The notes: generated by a model from the sequence alone, not told the origin. A stretch of DNA of 64,000 nucleotides from Miltoncostaea sp963703045 (GCA_963703045.1 OY969782.1:1860001-1924000); one strand, 5' to 3'; counted from the stretch's first letter, positions 26,823-36,175 are shown. Numbers and translations are program-made.

Positions 26823-29219
26823 GTGAGCCTCCCTACGAATACGGGTGCGCCCCTGTGGCGTCCGTGGCGGGTCGGCGTCCGCGAGCGGGTCGCGATCGCG
26901 GCGTTCGTGGCCATGTCCGCCTTCGCCGCGGCCCTGATCTGGTACTCCGGGAACCAGCTCTCGTCGGCCTACGAGGACGCGGCGCGCTCGGAGGTGGTGG
27001 CCATCGCGACCGCGATGGACGCCGGCTACGACCCGGCGACGCTCGACACGCCGAGCGTGCTGCTGGCGCGCATCCAGGCGCTCAGGGCGACCACCCCGGC
27101 CCTGCACGAGGCGACGATCTACCGCGACGTCGAGGGCACGCCGCAGCGGCTGGTGACGACCGACCCGCGGGTGATCGGGCGCCCGCTCCCGCCCCAGGAC
27201 ATCCGAATCTTCTCGACCGGGCGCCCCGAGTACCGGCGCGAGCGCTCGGCGGGGCGCGACCTGGCGGCGTACAGCATCCCCCTCGGCGGGGACGGCGCCG
27301 CCCCGGACGCGGTGCTGACCCTGCGCACCGACTTCGCGCCGCGTCAGTCGGCGGTCGCCGCCCGTACCCGGCGGCTGGCCGTGGGCGCCGTGGGCGTCGG
27401 CGCGCTGGTGGTGGTGCTCGTGATGCTCCTCATCGGGCGGACCCTGCTCCGCCCCCTGCGGCGCCTCACCGAGGCGACCCGGCGGGTGGCCGCGGGCGAT
27501 CTCGGCACCCGTCTGGCGTGGACCCGCGCCGACGAGGTCGGCGAGGTCGGTCGCGCCTTCGACCAGATGACCGGCGCGATGCAGGCAACGCGCGCGCGCC
27601 TCGTCGAGGGCAGCTCGGAGCTGCGGCGGGCGCAGGCGGCCCAGGAGCGCCTGCGCCGGGTCGCCGAGGCGATCGCCGGCGACGACGACCTGGGCGCGGT
27701 GCTCCGGCGGGCGGCGGCCGAGGCGGGAGTGCTGCTGGGCGCGGAGGGCGCGGCCGTGGCCCGGTTCGACGACGGGGCCATCGAGGTCGTCGCCCCCTGG
27801 ACGGCGCTGCCCACGACCCGCATCCGCATGGACCGTGTCGCCGCCACGGCAGAGGTGCGCGACACCGGGCGGGCGTCGCGCAACACGCAGGAGGTGCCCG
27901 GCCTCGAGCGGGAGCGGATCTCCGTCGCGGCCCCGGTCGTCATCGGCGGTCGCGTCTGGGGGGCGATCAGCGTCGCCACCCGGTCGGCCCGCGGGCTCCC
28001 CGATGACGCCGCCGAGGTGCTGCGGCGGTTCGCCGGCCTCGTCGCGCTCGCGGTCACCAGCCACTCGGCGCGGGCGCAGCTGCGCGAGCAGGCGGCCACC
28101 GACGCCCTGACCGGGCTCGCCAACCACCGCGCGTTCCAGGAGGCCCTCAGCCGCGAGGTGCAGCGCTCGCGGCGCAGCGGCCGGCCGGTGGCGCTGGCCC
28201 TGATCGACCTCGACCACTTCAAGCGGGTGAACGACGAGCACGGGCACCAGGCGGGCGACGACGTCCTCAAGGAGGCCGCCGCGCGGCTGCGCGACGGCAT
28301 CCGCGACGGCGACACGCTCGCCCGGGTCGGCGGCGAGGAGTTCGCCTGGCTGATGCCCGAGACCACCGGCATCGAGGCCTGGCAGGCGGCCGAGCGGGTG
28401 CGCGCGGCGATCGCCGCCGAGCCCTTCGCGCGCGTGGGCGCGGTCACGATCTCGACCGGCATCTGCGACATCGGGCACGCCGCCGACCCGGGCGAGCTCT
28501 ACCGCTACGCCGACGGCGCCCTCTACTGGTCGAAGCACCACGGGCGCGACGTGGTCTTCCTCTACTCGCCGGATGTCGTCGAGGTGCTGTCCGACGCCGA
28601 GCAGGCCGCCCGCCTCGGCCGCCGCCAGGCCCTCCAGAGCATCCGCGTCCTCGCGCGCGCGGTGGACGCGAAGGACCGCTCGACGCTCGAGCACTCCGAG
28701 CGCGTCGCCGACCTCGCCGTGGCCATCGCGACGGCGCTCGGCTGGCCGGTGGAGCGCGCCGCGGAGCTGCGCGAGGCGGGCCTCGTGCACGACGTCGGCA
28801 AGATCGCCATCCCCGAGTCGATCCTCCTCAAGCCCGGCGGCCTCGACGAGGCCCAGATCGAGATCATCCGCACCCACGCCTCGATCGGCGCCGAGATGGT
28901 GCGCGACGTGCTCACCGACGAGCAGGTGCGGTGGGTCCGCGGACACCACGAGCGGTGGGGCGGCGGCGGCTACCCCGACCGGCTGCGCGGCGAGGAGATC
29001 CCCGAGGGCGCCCGCATCCTGGGGCTGGCGGACGCCTGGGACGTCATGACCTCCGAGCGTCCCTACACCGCGGCGCGCACCGACGCGGAGGCCCTGTCCG
29101 AGGTCCGCGCGGCGACGGGCACGCAGTTCTGGCCCGACGCGGTGACCGCGCTCGAGCGACTGGTCGGCGCGGCGGCGCTGCCGCCGCGGGTCACCGAGGC
29201 CGCGGGCGGCCCCCGGTGA
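26823..29219 (+). CDS. Membrane sensor with HAMP, GAF, GGDEF and HD-GYP domains
   Basis: A roughly 798-residue c-di-GMP signalling protein. An N-terminal membrane helix (residues 15-35), an extracytoplasmic sensor of about 130 residues, a second helix, and a HAMP segment (LLRPLRRLTEATRRVAAGDLGTRL) are followed by a GAF-like domain. Then come a GGDEF domain with an intact GGEEF motif near residue 503 and an HD-GYP domain (HDVGKIAIPES; HHERWGGGGYPDRLRGEEIP; LGLADAWDVMTS). Both synthesis and hydrolysis motifs look active. GTG 26817 or 26820 are alternative starts. It is divergent from ilvD. Confidence 0.9.
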   Translation: MSLPTNTGAPLWRPWRVGVRERVAIAAFVAMSAFAAALIWYSGNQLSSAYEDAARSEVVAIATAMDAGYDPATLDTPSVLLARIQALRATTPALHEATIYRDVEGTPQRLVTTDPRVIGRPLPPQDIRIFSTGRPEYRRERSAGRDLAAYSIPLGGDGAAPDAVLTLRTDFAPRQSAVAARTRRLAVGAVGVGALVVVLVMLLIGRTLLRPLRRLTEATRRVAAGDLGTRLAWTRADEVGEVGRAFDQMTGAMQATRARLVEGSSELRRAQAAQERLRRVAEAIAGDDDLGAVLRRAAAEAGVLLGAEGAAVARFDDGAIEVVAPWTALPTTRIRMDRVAATAEVRDTGRASRNTQEVPGLERERISVAAPVVIGGRVWGAISVATRSARGLPDDAAEVLRRFAGLVALAVTSHSARAQLREQAATDALTGLANHRAFQEALSREVQRSRRSGRPVALALIDLDHFKRVNDEHGHQAGDDVLKEAAARLRDGIRDGDTLARVGGEEFAWLMPETTGIEAWQAAERVRAAIAAEPFARVGAVTISTGICDIGHAADPGELYRYADGALYWSKHHGRDVVFLYSPDVVEVLSDAEQAARLGRRQALQSIRVLARAVDAKDRSTLEHSERVADLAVAIATALGWPVERAAELREAGLVHDVGKIAIPESILLKPGGLDEAQIEIIRTHASIGAEMVRDVLTDEQVRWVRGHHERWGGGGYPDRLRGEEIPEGARILGLADAWDVMTSERPYTAARTDAEALSEVRAATGTQFWPDAVTALERLVGAAALPPRVTEAAGGPR

Positions 29220-29225
29220 GCACCC

Positions 29226-29402
29226 TCAGTCCTCGTCCCCCCGGGCCTTGCCGCCGATGGCGGCGAGCGCGAAGAGGGCGAAGAGGATCCCCATGATGAA
29301 GGGCAGGTAGCCGGCCTCTTCACGGTCGTGCCAGCCGACGACCAGCAGCAGCGCGGTCAGCGCGACCAGCGTCACCAGGATCCAGACCGGCAGCCCCTTC
29401 AT
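29226..29402 (-). CDS. Small two-helix membrane protein
   Basis: A 58-residue protein from ATG 29402. It has two hydrophobic helices (VWILVTLVALTALLLVV and LPFIMGILFALFALAAI) joined by a short charged loop GWHDREEAGY, and a charged tail. The longer frame upstream is Arg/Pro-rich and implausible. It ends six bases from the convergent GGDEF/HD-GYP gene. Unknown family; the hydrophobic pattern makes it a credible small membrane protein. Confidence 0.65.
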   Translation of the reverse strand: MKGLPVWILVTLVALTALLLVVGWHDREEAGYLPFIMGILFALFALAAIGGKARGDED

Positions 29403-29494
29403 CTCACACCCCGTCGTCGCTCGCGTCGCCCGCCAGCCTACCGGGCCGCACGGGGGGCGGGCGGGCGCCATCGCGACTGCTAGTGTCCCGCGCC

Positions 29495-29827
29495 ATGGCC
29501 GCGGAGCACGTTGAGGTGCGCGTCGAGGCTCGGGGGGACGCCACCGTCGTGCGCGTCGTCGGAGTGCTGGACGCGCTCGCCCTGCCTGATGTGTCACGGG
29601 AATTGACCGACGCCCAGCGGGGCGCGGGTCCCGTGTACATCGACCTCCACGGCGTCACCTTCATGGACAGCCGGGGCCTCGGCTCGCTGCTGGCGGCCAA
29701 CGAGCGCAGCCGCGAGGGCGCGCCGCCGGTGTCGATCTACCGTCCCTCCGAGGCGGTCCAGCGCCTGCTCGACGTGTCCGGCGTCCGCGGCGTGCTGCCC
29801 GAGGTCGAGGAGCTCCCGGCGGCCTGA
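29495..29827 (+). CDS. STAS-domain anti-sigma factor antagonist
   Basis: A 110-residue single STAS domain of the SpoIIAA/RsbV type. The phosphorylation site is in YIDLHGVTFMDSRGLGSLLAA, with the serine in the canonical DS.G(L/I) context near residue 58. Such proteins bind anti-sigma kinases and free sigma factors when unphosphorylated. No partner kinase is adjacent. ATG 29495 is preferred; GTG 29483 is possible. Confidence 0.88.
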   Translation: MAAEHVEVRVEARGDATVVRVVGVLDALALPDVSRELTDAQRGAGPVYIDLHGVTFMDSRGLGSLLAANERSREGAPPVSIYRPSEAVQRLLDVSGVRGVLPEVEELPAA

Positions 29828-29888
29828 CGAGCCCGTGTGGGAGGCGTCCCGACCGGGAACGTGTCGGTCGCGTCGGGGGAGGTCGTCG

Positions 29889-30629
29889 ATGGCAGCGGGA
29901 CGCATGAACGGCGGGGTCGCCCTCGTGACCGGGGGCGCGCGCGGCCTGGGGCTGGAGGTCTGTCGCCTGCTCGCGGCCGAGGGGATGACGGTCGTGCTGA
30001 GCGCGCGCGACGCGACCCGGGCCGCCGAGGCCGCGGCCGCGCTGGCCGCCGGGGGCGCCGACGTGCGTCCCCTGCGGCTCGATGTCACCGACGCGGGCTC
30101 GGTCGCCGCGGCCGCCGCCGCACTCGGCGCGGACCCGGGCGCACTCGACCTGCTGGTCAACAACGCCGCCGCGCCCGCGCCGTGGGACGAGGTCCCCTCG
30201 GGCGCCGACCTCGACGCCGCCCGGGCGCTGATGGAGGTCAACCTGTTCGGCGCCTGGCGCGTGACGCAGGCGATGCTGCCGCTGCTGCGCGCGAGCGCGA
30301 CCCCGCGTGTGGTCAACGTCTCGAGCGGCGCCGGCACGCGCGCCGACCCCGGCTCCGGCCTCGGCGCGCGCGCCGGCGCCGCCGCCTCCTACGGGATCTC
30401 GAAGGCGGCGCTCAACGCCCTCACGACCGAGCTCGCCGCCGAGCTCGCGGGCACGCCGGTGCTCGTCAACTCCGTGTGCCCGGGGTCCCCCGCCACCGAC
30501 GCGGGGGCGCAGGAGACGGGCGCGCGGTCGGTGGAGGACGGCGCCCGGTCGGTGGTCTGGGCGGCCCTGCTGCCCGCAGACGGGCCGAGCGGCGGCTTCT
30601 TCCGGGACGGGCGCATCCTGGCCTGGTGA
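29889..30629 (+). CDS. Short-chain dehydrogenase/reductase
   Basis: A 246-residue classical SDR: nucleotide-binding TGGARGLG, the LLVNNAA motif, catalytic serine in NVSSGAG and the Tyr-Lys pair in SYGISKAAL. The fold and length are typical of NAD(P)H-dependent alcohol or ketone reductases, with carbonyl-reductase-like features. ATG 29889 follows GGGGGAGG. The substrate is unknown. It is 37 bases upstream of the lyase gene and may be co-transcribed with it. Confidence 0.88.
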   Translation: MAAGRMNGGVALVTGGARGLGLEVCRLLAAEGMTVVLSARDATRAAEAAAALAAGGADVRPLRLDVTDAGSVAAAAAALGADPGALDLLVNNAAAPAPWDEVPSGADLDAARALMEVNLFGAWRVTQAMLPLLRASATPRVVNVSSGAGTRADPGSGLGARAGAAASYGISKAALNALTTELAAELAGTPVLVNSVCPGSPATDAGAQETGARSVEDGARSVVWAALLPADGPSGGFFRDGRILAW

Positions 30630-30666
30630 CGACCCGGCCCGCGCCGCCGCCACTAGGGTTCGGCGC

Positions 30667-32169
30667 GTGACCAGCGACTACCTGGGCGCCGGCGGGCGCC
30701 TCACCGGTGGCCCCGCGCCGGAGCTGGTGCGCGCCGGCTACGCGCACGAGACCTCCCACGGCCCCCGCCTGGGCAGGTGGCTCTCGCTCGCCGACATGGC
30801 GCACGCCGTCGCGCTCGTCGAGTGCGGAGGGGTGGGCGGCGACGACGCCCGCGGGCTCCTGTCGGGGCTGCTCGAGCTCGACGCGATCGACCCCGGGGAG
30901 TTCCCCTGGCGCCCCGAGCTCGGCGATGCCTTCAACTCGCGCGAGCACGAGCTGAAGGCCCGCGTGGGCGCCGCGGCCGCCGGCTGGCTCAGCGCGGGCC
31001 GCCCGCGCCGCGAGGCCTTCCGCGTCGCGCTGCGCCTCGCCGCCCGGTCCGGGTGCCTGGCCCTGCACGACCGGCAGCTCGACCTCGCGGCGGCGCTCGT
31101 CGACCTGGCCGAGCGCCACCGCGACGACCTCGCCGCCGACTACACGTACCTGCAGCCCGCCCAGCCGACCACGATCGGCCACCTCCTGCTCGCCTACGCG
31201 TACCCGGCGCTGCGCGACGCGGACCGGCTCGTCCGCAGCCACGAGTGGCTGGACCGCAGCGTGGCCGGCGTCGGCGGCAGCGCGGGGTCGCGCTGGCCCC
31301 TCGACCGGTCCCGCCTGGCCGAGCTCCTCGGCTGCGCCGGCGTGGTGGTGCACGCCAAGGACGCGATGTGGCAGGCCGACGGCTACGTGGAGCTGATCTC
31401 CGCCGTCGCCACGGCGGCGACGCACGGCTCGCAGCTCGGCCAGGACCTCGAGATCCTGGCCAGCCAGGAGTTCGCCGCGGTGCGGCTGGCCGACCGGCAC
31501 AGCCGGGCCAGCGCCCTCATGCCGCAGAAGCGCAACCCCTACGCCCTCGCCGTGATCCGCACGCAGGCGGGCATCGCGGCGGGCGACCTGACCGCGGCCC
31601 TGGTGGCCCTGCACACCGGCTCGGCCCGCACCGACCACTTCCACCTGCTCAACGGCAGCGTCCCGCGACTGCTCGACGAGGCCGAGGCCGTGACCCACCT
31701 CTGCGCCGAGGTGGTGGGCGGCCTCGAGATCGACCCCGCCCGGTGGGAGCGTGCTGCGCGCGAGGGCTTCACCGCGGCCGCCGACGTGGCCGACGTGCTG
31801 GCCGTCGCGGCGGGCCTCGACTACCGCACCGCGCACCACGTCGTCGGCCGGGCCGTGCGCGAGCTCGTCGAGGCCGGGCTGTCGCCCGCCGCCCTCACGC
31901 CCGAGAAGCTGTCGGCGGCCGCCGAGGCCACGGTCGGCCACACGGTGTCGATCTCGGAGGCCGCCCTCGCCGACGCCCTCGACCCCGCGCTCTGCGCGCG
32001 GGCGCGCCCGCAGCAGGGGTCGTCGGCGCCCGGCGAGGTCGCCGCCATGATCGCCGCCTGCCGCGACGAGATCGCGGCCGGGCGGCGGGTCAGCTCGAGC
32101 CGGCGGGAGCGGGCGGAGCGGGCGGAGGGGGAGCTGCGGGCACGGGCGCGCGCGCTGGCGGCCCCCTGA
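30667..32169 (+). CDS. Argininosuccinate lyase/fumarase-superfamily lyase with a substituted catalytic motif
   Basis: A 500-residue all-helical lyase closest to argininosuccinate lyase: the SREHELKARVG segment, TYLQPAQPTTIGHLLLAYAYP, GSAGSRWPLDR, and the superfamily signature SRASALMPQKRNPYAL. Two differences from true ArgH stand out. The T-H-L-Q motif reads T-Y-L-Q, replacing the conserved His with Tyr, and G-S-S before MPxKxNP reads A-S-A. No arginine genes are nearby. An altered substrate or altered mechanism is therefore likely. GTG 30667 is the start. The last 80 bases overlap the convergent transporter gene. Confidence 0.8.
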   Translation: MTSDYLGAGGRLTGGPAPELVRAGYAHETSHGPRLGRWLSLADMAHAVALVECGGVGGDDARGLLSGLLELDAIDPGEFPWRPELGDAFNSREHELKARVGAAAAGWLSAGRPRREAFRVALRLAARSGCLALHDRQLDLAAALVDLAERHRDDLAADYTYLQPAQPTTIGHLLLAYAYPALRDADRLVRSHEWLDRSVAGVGGSAGSRWPLDRSRLAELLGCAGVVVHAKDAMWQADGYVELISAVATAATHGSQLGQDLEILASQEFAAVRLADRHSRASALMPQKRNPYALAVIRTQAGIAAGDLTAALVALHTGSARTDHFHLLNGSVPRLLDEAEAVTHLCAEVVGGLEIDPARWERAAREGFTAAADVADVLAVAAGLDYRTAHHVVGRAVRELVEAGLSPAALTPEKLSAAAEATVGHTVSISEAALADALDPALCARARPQQGSSAPGEVAAMIAACRDEIAAGRRVSSSRRERAERAEGELRARARALAAP

Positions 32170-32764
32170 CCACCTCGGTGCGGATCCTCACCGCGTAGCG
32201 GCGCAGCAGCCGCCCGAGCGCCGGCCCGGCGACGAGGGCGATGACGACGTTGCCGATCGCGTGGGCCAGGTCGAAGGGCAGGCTGCGGCCGCCGGCCAGC
32301 ACGATGCTGGCCCCGCTCACCTCGGGACCGAACGAGGCGAGGAACCAGATGTTCATCCCCCACCCGAAGGCGATGCCCCAGCCGAATGCCACCGTCGCGA
32401 GTCCGGCGGCGTGGCGGCAGACCGGCCGCAGCAGGGCCCCGCTCAGGCCGGCGGCCCCCCAGAGCGCCATCTGAGGCGGCGTCCACGGGCCCTGCCCGAG
32501 GAAGCTGTTGGACACGAGGCCCGCGATCGGGCCGACGGCCAGCCCGGCCCGTGGTCCCAGCGCCGCCCCCGTGACGAGGCACATGACCGTGACCGGCTGC
32601 ACCGACGGGATGGGCGCGAACAGCACCCGCCCGGCGGCCGCCGCCGCCCCGAGCGTGGCGACGAGCGCCATCTCCTTCGCCCCCCCGCCCCCCCGCTCGA
32701 CGGCCACCAGCCCGAGCCCGACCAGCAGCACGACGACGAGGATCGTGGTGAGGCTCGCGCTCAC
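32090..32764 (-). CDS. ECF transporter substrate-binding (S) component, probably for cobalamin
   Basis: A 224-residue membrane protein with about six helices, for example LTTILVVVLLVGLGLVAV and VAFGWGIAFGWGMNIWFLASF. It shows the S-component pattern of a short loop with conserved small residues (PSVQPVTVMCLVTGAALGPRAGLAVGPIAGLVSNSFLGQGPWTP). The proline-rich tail (APAAPPPPAPPAPAGSS) overlaps the 3' end of the lyase gene. The GTG start overlaps the ATPase stop by four bases. A cobalamin riboswitch heads the operon, so vitamin B12 or a precursor is the likely substrate; this is inferred from context. Confidence 0.82.
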   Translation of the reverse strand: MSASLTTILVVVLLVGLGLVAVERGGGGAKEMALVATLGAAAAAGRVLFAPIPSVQPVTVMCLVTGAALGPRAGLAVGPIAGLVSNSFLGQGPWTPPQMALWGAAGLSGALLRPVCRHAAGLATVAFGWGIAFGWGMNIWFLASFGPEVSGASIVLAGGRSLPFDLAHAIGNVVIALVAGPALGRLLRRYAVRIRTEVVRGPPARAPVPAAPPPPAPPAPAGSS

Positions 32765-34163
32765 GTCGCCGTCACCGGCATCCCGGCCGCCGCCAGCGCG
32801 CCGCCGTCCATCGCGAGCGTCCGGTCGGCCACCGCCCCGGCGAAGCCGCCGTCGTGGGTCGCGACCAGCACGGCCGCTCCCGCGGCGGCCCGCTCGCGCA
32901 GCAGGGCCGCCAGCGATGCCCGGCCCGCCGGGTCCATGCCGCGCGTCGGCTCGTCGAGGGCGATCACCCCGGGCCGCGCCACGAGGATGGCGGCGAGGGC
33001 GACACGCTCCCGCTGGCCCACCGAGAGGTCGAGCGGATGGCGCCCGGCGAGGCCCGCGAGGCCCATGCGGTCCAGGGCGTCGGCCGACCCGGGCGCGCCG
33101 CTCGTGCGGCGGCAGGGCCGCCGCCCGCAGGGCCAGGCCCACCTCGTCGTCGACCCGCTCGGTCAGCAGGTGGCGACCCGGATCCTGTCCCACGAGGCCG
33201 ATGAGCGGGAACCGGCCCTCGGGGCCGCGCCCGGTGAGGTCGCGACCCTCCACCAGCACCCGTCCCGCCGCGGGCGCGTGCAGCCCCGCGAGCACGCGCA
33301 TGAGGGTCGACTTGCCGCAGCCGTTCGGGCCGGTCACGACCGTCACCTCCCCGGCGCGCAGGTCGAGGTCGACGCCCCGCAGCACGGGGCGGCCGGGGTG
33401 ACCGGCGACGATGCCCTCGAGGCGGACGCGCACCGCACCGGGCGCCGGCGACGGGTCGCCCGGCGCGGGGGCGGGCGCCGGCGCGTCCGGCGCCGCGAGG
33501 CGCCCTCCGCGCACCGCCAGCGACCCGGTCGGCGATGGCCCCGGCGCGGTCGCCCCGGTGCTCGGCGATCACCACCCCCACGCCCGCGTCGTCGGCCAGC
33601 CGCCGCAGGGTGGTCATCAGCGCGAGCGCCGCCGCGTCGTCGAGCTGCGAGCTCGGCTCGTCGAGCAGCAGCAGGCGCGGCGCGGGCGCGAGCACCGCCG
33701 CCAGCGCGACGCGCTGCAGCTCGCCGCCCGAGAGCTCGGCGATCGCGCGGCCCGCGAGGTGCCCGGCGCCGGCCAGCGCGAGCGCCTCACGCACGCGCCC
33801 GGGGATGCCGGCGGGGGGGACCCCGGCGCACTCGAGCCCGAAGGCGACGTCGCGATCGACCGCCCCGAGCACCGCCTGCCCCTCCGGATCCTGGAAGACC
33901 ATCCCCGCGACGCGGCAGATCGTCGCCGGATCGGTGCGCAGGGTGTCCCGACCGTCGATCTCGACGGCGCCCGACATGCGCCCTCCGTGGAAGTGCGGGA
34001 CCAGCCCGCACATGGCGCGCAGCAGGGTCGATTTGCCACCACCCGACGGGCCCTCGAGCAGCAGCACCTCTCCGGCCGCCACGTCGAGGTCGACGCCGTC
34101 CAGGGCCGGCGCCTCGGCCCCCCCGTAGGTGAACCGCAGGTCGCGGACGCGGACGAGGCTCAC
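32761..34163 (-). pseudogene. Fused double ECF transporter ATPase (A-A'), two +1 frameshifts
   Basis: Two ABC ATPase domains encoded in one stretch. Domain 1 (from GTG 34163) has GPSGGGKSTLLRAM, FQDPEGQAVL, ELSGGELQRVALAA and LLLLDEPSSQLDD. Domain 2 has TGPNGCGKSTLMRVLAGL, GLVGQDPGRHLLTERVDDE, DLSVGQRERVALAAILV and LDEPTRGMDP. Removing one base near 33525 restores ADRVLAVRGGRLAAP, the linker between domains. Removing one G near 33095 restores ADALDRMGLAGL. The corrected protein has about 466 residues, the size of known fused ECF ATPases. Overlaps of four bases with the T and S genes show a tight operon. Both indels are probably errors. Confidence 0.85.
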
Positions 34164-35004
34164 CGGCGCAGCAGGGCCGCGGCCCCTGCGAGGGCCGCCA
34201 GCGCGGCGGCGGCCAGCACGACCGCGCCGGCGTCGAGCGGTGACGCGAGCCGCGGGTAGTACGCGTAGTCGTGCAGGCCGAGCACGACGGCCGCGGCGCC
34301 CGCCGCGGCGAGCGCGAGACCGGCGGCGAGCACCGCCCGCTCCGTGCGCGAGTGGCCCGGCTCGGCCAGCCGGCTGCCCCCGCCGACCCGTACCCCCGGG
34401 CCGTCATCGCCTCGGCCACGTCCAGGCCCCGCTCGAGGCTCGACGCGAGCAGCGGCAGCGCGAGCGGCGCCGCCCGGCGCGCCCGCGCCCCCCACCGGCC
34501 CTCGGCGAGCGCCACCCCCCGCAATCGCGCGGCCTCCGAGATCGCCCGTGCGTCGCGCTCGAGCGTCGGCAGCAGCCGCGCGGCCAGCGCGCACACCAGC
34601 GCCGACCGGGGCGCCACCCGCGCCACCTGGGCCTGCAGGCGGTCGGGGTCGATGTGGGCCAGCACGGCCCCCACGAGCACCGCCACGGCCAGCAGGCGCA
34701 CGCCCATCGCCAGGCCCGCGACGATCTCCTCGAGCGTGATCTCGAGGTCGAACAGGGGCACCTCGGCCCCGCGCCAGACGATCAGGTCGCCCTCGGCCGA
34801 GACGAAGGGGTTGAGGGCGGCGAGCGACAGGCCGCTCACCAGCCCGCCGAGCAGGAACAGCCGGTTCGGCCGCACGGGCGCGGCGGCGGCGAGCACGAGG
34901 GCCCCCGCCGCGACGGCTCCCAGCACGAGCGGGTTGTCGCCCGTGAACGCGATCGCCGCCGCGGCGAGGCCCAGCACGAGCAGGGGGCCGGGAGCCCGCC
35001 TCAC
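34160..35004 (-). pseudogene. ECF transporter transmembrane (T) component, CbiQ-like, -1 frameshift
   Basis: The energy-coupling T component. GTG 35004 starts a protein with about five hydrophobic segments, then the cytoplasmic coupling helices with the first Ala-Arg-Gly motif (LERDARAISEAARLRGVAL) and the second (VAEAMTARGYG). After that second motif the reading frame is lost; the remaining part (GGGSRLAEPGHSRTERAVLAAGLALAA to ALAGAAALLRR) lies in another frame ending at 34160. The junction is near 34385, where adding one G to a GGG run restores continuity. It overlaps the genes on both sides by four bases. Confidence 0.82.
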
Positions 35005-35906
35005 GGCCCCGGCCTCCCGCCGGCGCGCAGCGGACGCCCCGCGCCGTCGAGGGCGAGGGCATAGCGGTGGCGGAGCATCGCCGGGTCGGCGGCGACGGCC
35101 GCCGCCGCCGCCTCGGCCGCGCCTCGGTCGAGGCCGGCGACGACGACGGTCACCCCGTCGGCCGGGTCGGTGCCCGTGGCCACGGCCGCCACCAGCGCGC
35201 GGGCTCCGGGCACCGGGGCCCGCGGCCCGCCATCGGCCGCCAGCGCGGTCACCCGGCCACCGGCGACCGTGACGGTGAGCCCGGCGGCGTCGGGATCGGC
35301 GAGGGCGCGCCGCCACGCCGGCACGCGGGCGGCGAGGTCGTCGCTCGCGCCGACCACCGCGCGCCAGGGCGTGCCTCCGGGCACGAGGCGCGCTCCGGCG
35401 CGCGCCAGGGCGTCCCGCAGCGGCGGGTCGGCGGCCACCGGGGGCGTCTCCCCCCGCACCCGCGCCAGCGGGCGGGGCCACTCGCCCACGACGACGGGCG
35501 TGTCCATCAGCTCACCCCAGTCGCGATGATCCCACCAGACGGCGTCGCCCGCGCGGAGCGTCACGTCCTTGGCCCCGACCGGCGACGCGATGCCGTCGAC
35601 GAAGAAGAACCAGTCGCGGGTGGCGGCCGCGTCGCTCTCGCGGCCGAGCATCCGGGTGACGAAGCCCCCGCCGTAGGCCGTGTCGACGTCGGTCGCGCCG
35701 CGCAGCGCCCGCATGAGGGAGCCGCCCGGCCGCACGTCCGTCGAGAGCAGCGTCAGCCGGCCGTAGTCCGCGGTGGCGGTGAGCGACGCCACGGGCGCCC
35801 CCGGTGCCGGGGCGTCGTCAGAGCGCCGCTCGCAGCCGAGCGCCAGCGCCGCCGTCGCCAGCGTCGCGATGAGCAGGGCCGCACAGGCCCCCCGGCGTCC
35901 TCGCAC
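35001..35906 (-). CDS. DUF4430-type lipoprotein heading the B12-regulated ECF operon
   Basis: A 301-residue lipoprotein from GTG 35906: basic start, hydrophobic run, then ALALGC-ERRSDD as lipobox. Residues about 45-150 resemble the DUF4430 domain (GGSLMRAL, GGGFVTRMLG, WFFFVDGI, GDAVWWDHRDW), which also forms the C-terminal beta domain of transcobalamin and intrinsic factor. The second half is an alpha/beta domain of unknown type. It is the first gene after the cobalamin riboswitch and overlaps the T component by four bases. A cobalamin-capturing surface lipoprotein is a good hypothesis, although ECF systems usually need no extracytoplasmic binder. Confidence 0.8.
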   Translation of the reverse strand: MRGRRGACAALLIATLATAALALGCERRSDDAPAPGAPVASLTATADYGRLTLLSTDVRPGGSLMRALRGATDVDTAYGGGFVTRMLGRESDAAATRDWFFFVDGIASPVGAKDVTLRAGDAVWWDHRDWGELMDTPVVVGEWPRPLARVRGETPPVAADPPLRDALARAGARLVPGGTPWRAVVGASDDLAARVPAWRRALADPDAAGLTVTVAGGRVTALAADGGPRAPVPGARALVAAVATGTDPADGVTVVVAGLDRGAAEAAAAAVAADPAMLRHRYALALDGAGRPLRAGGRPGP

Positions 35907-35944
35907 CAACGGCTCCGTTCCTCGAAAGCGGTGTCGGTGCTCGG

Positions 35945-36105
35945 GCGGAGGCAGGTCTCCTGGCTTCCGTTCACAGCGACGCCGCGCCTTCCCGGGACCG
36001 TCCCGGTGGCTGGCTTTCCGCCCAGCCGCGCCGCTCCCGGTGACAGTGGCGGGACCGCGCCGGATTCGCACCGGCTTCCCTCGAGCGCCCTCTCGGACGA
36101 CCACC
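35945..36105 (-). promoter_or_regulatory. Cobalamin (B12) riboswitch
   Basis: On the minus strand the element contains the conserved GGAAGCCGGTGCGAATCC segment (36079-36062), CGCCACTGT of the B12 box core (around 36052-36043), and the 3' AGCCAGGAGACCTGCC element (35965-35950), all in the canonical order and spacing. It ends 39 bases before the lipoprotein start codon. Binding of adenosylcobalamin is expected to switch the operon off, here probably by hiding the ribosome-binding region, since no clear terminator hairpin with a T-run is seen. Confidence 0.93.
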
Positions 36106-36121
36106 CACCCGTAGCGCGCGA

Positions 36122-36151
36122 AGGCTACCGCCGCGGACCACCCCTGGTCAA
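36122..36151 (-). promoter_or_regulatory. Candidate promoter of the riboswitch operon
   Basis: Reading the minus strand, TTGACC (36151-36146) and TAGCCT (36127-36122) are separated by 18 bases. Predicted transcription would begin near 36115, just at the 5' edge of the riboswitch. The -10 match is weak (three of six). Confidence 0.4.
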
Positions 36152-36175
36152 CCGGGGGGTTCTAAAGACATTCGG

